Positions 11,478 through 11,520 of a DNA stretch of 11,520 nt are shown in pieces. Location of the stretch: contig MU646869.1 of NCBI GenBank assembly GCA_026770585.1, positions 176,682 through 188,201 of the forward strand, in the 5' to 3' direction. The first letter of the stretch is position 1; every line of letters begins with the position of its first letter. Source of the stretch: Baffinella frigidus (lineage: Eukaryota; Cryptophyceae; Cryptomonadales; Baffinellaceae). The notes under the pieces are model-generated. The model searched no databases and was not told where the DNA came from. It saw only the letters and a program-made list of their open reading frames with translations. Made by a program: the position numbers and the translations under genes.

Positions 11478-11520
<43 letters not shown>
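11423..11520. repeat. TA microsatellites, running off the edge
   Basis: Two TA runs (11423-11462 and 11482-11520) separated by about 19 bp of unique sequence, GCGTTAGCTTCGGCGGTAC. The second continues past the window end, so its length is unknown. Confidence 0.95.

Noticed and set aside
1-11520. tRNA or rRNA genes
   Set aside because: I looked for tRNA A/B-box-like pairs with a cloverleaf and for rRNA-like conserved strings and saw none convincing; a covariance-model scan was not possible.

Overview
This window looks like nuclear DNA from a small eukaryote, most likely a unicellular alga or related protist; I cannot name the lineage. The evidence is GC-rich coding exons joined by GT-AG introns, AT-richer non-coding DNA packed with short foldback (MITE-like) elements, a retroposed fragment with target-site duplication, CT and TA microsatellites, and a degenerate array of 7-bp telomere-like units. 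I see no bacterial operon layout.

Only two genes can be supported. (1) On the minus strand, 2239 down to the left edge, is the N-terminal ~157 codons of anthranilate phosphoribosyltransferase (TrpD, tryptophan synthesis). Four exons (2239-2174, 2056-1979, 1569-1383, 141-1) join in frame and give the family motifs GTGGDG, NVSTA and KHGNR in order. (2) On the plus strand are exons of a PDZ-domain protein: exon a ending at 5206 and exon b starting at 10090, in matching phase, with a ~4.9-kb intron between them. A weaker fragment at 10634-10675 and candidate first exons at 2432-2598 may belong to the same gene. Whether this second gene still works is uncertain.

Layout: 1-1382, trpD exon 4 and a 1.24-kb intron holding 52-bp intron-like tandem units, three foldback elements and repeated copies of the exon-3/donor junction; 1383-2239, trpD exons 3 to 1; 2240-2940, divergent intergenic DNA and candidate exons; 2945-3090, telomere-like array; 3158-4809, foldback elements; 4805-5206, an 88-bp direct duplication leading into PDZ exon a; 5207-10089, a dense nest of foldback elements, direct repeats and two coding-like foreign fragments (one capsid-like, one fibre-like); 10090-10783, PDZ exon b, a large inverted repeat and a possible further PDZ fragment; 10784-11520, mostly unassigned DNA ending in TA microsatellites.

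The most striking pattern is architectural. Again and again an inserted piece (foldback element or foreign fragment) lies between direct copies of its flanking sequence 27-123 bp long, far longer than ordinary transposon target duplications. In both genes the copied flank includes a splice junction: the trpD exon-3 donor and the PDZ exon-b acceptor. This is either a long-stagger insertion or repair process, or recurrent tandem duplication of splice junctions, and could be a route to intron growth or gain.
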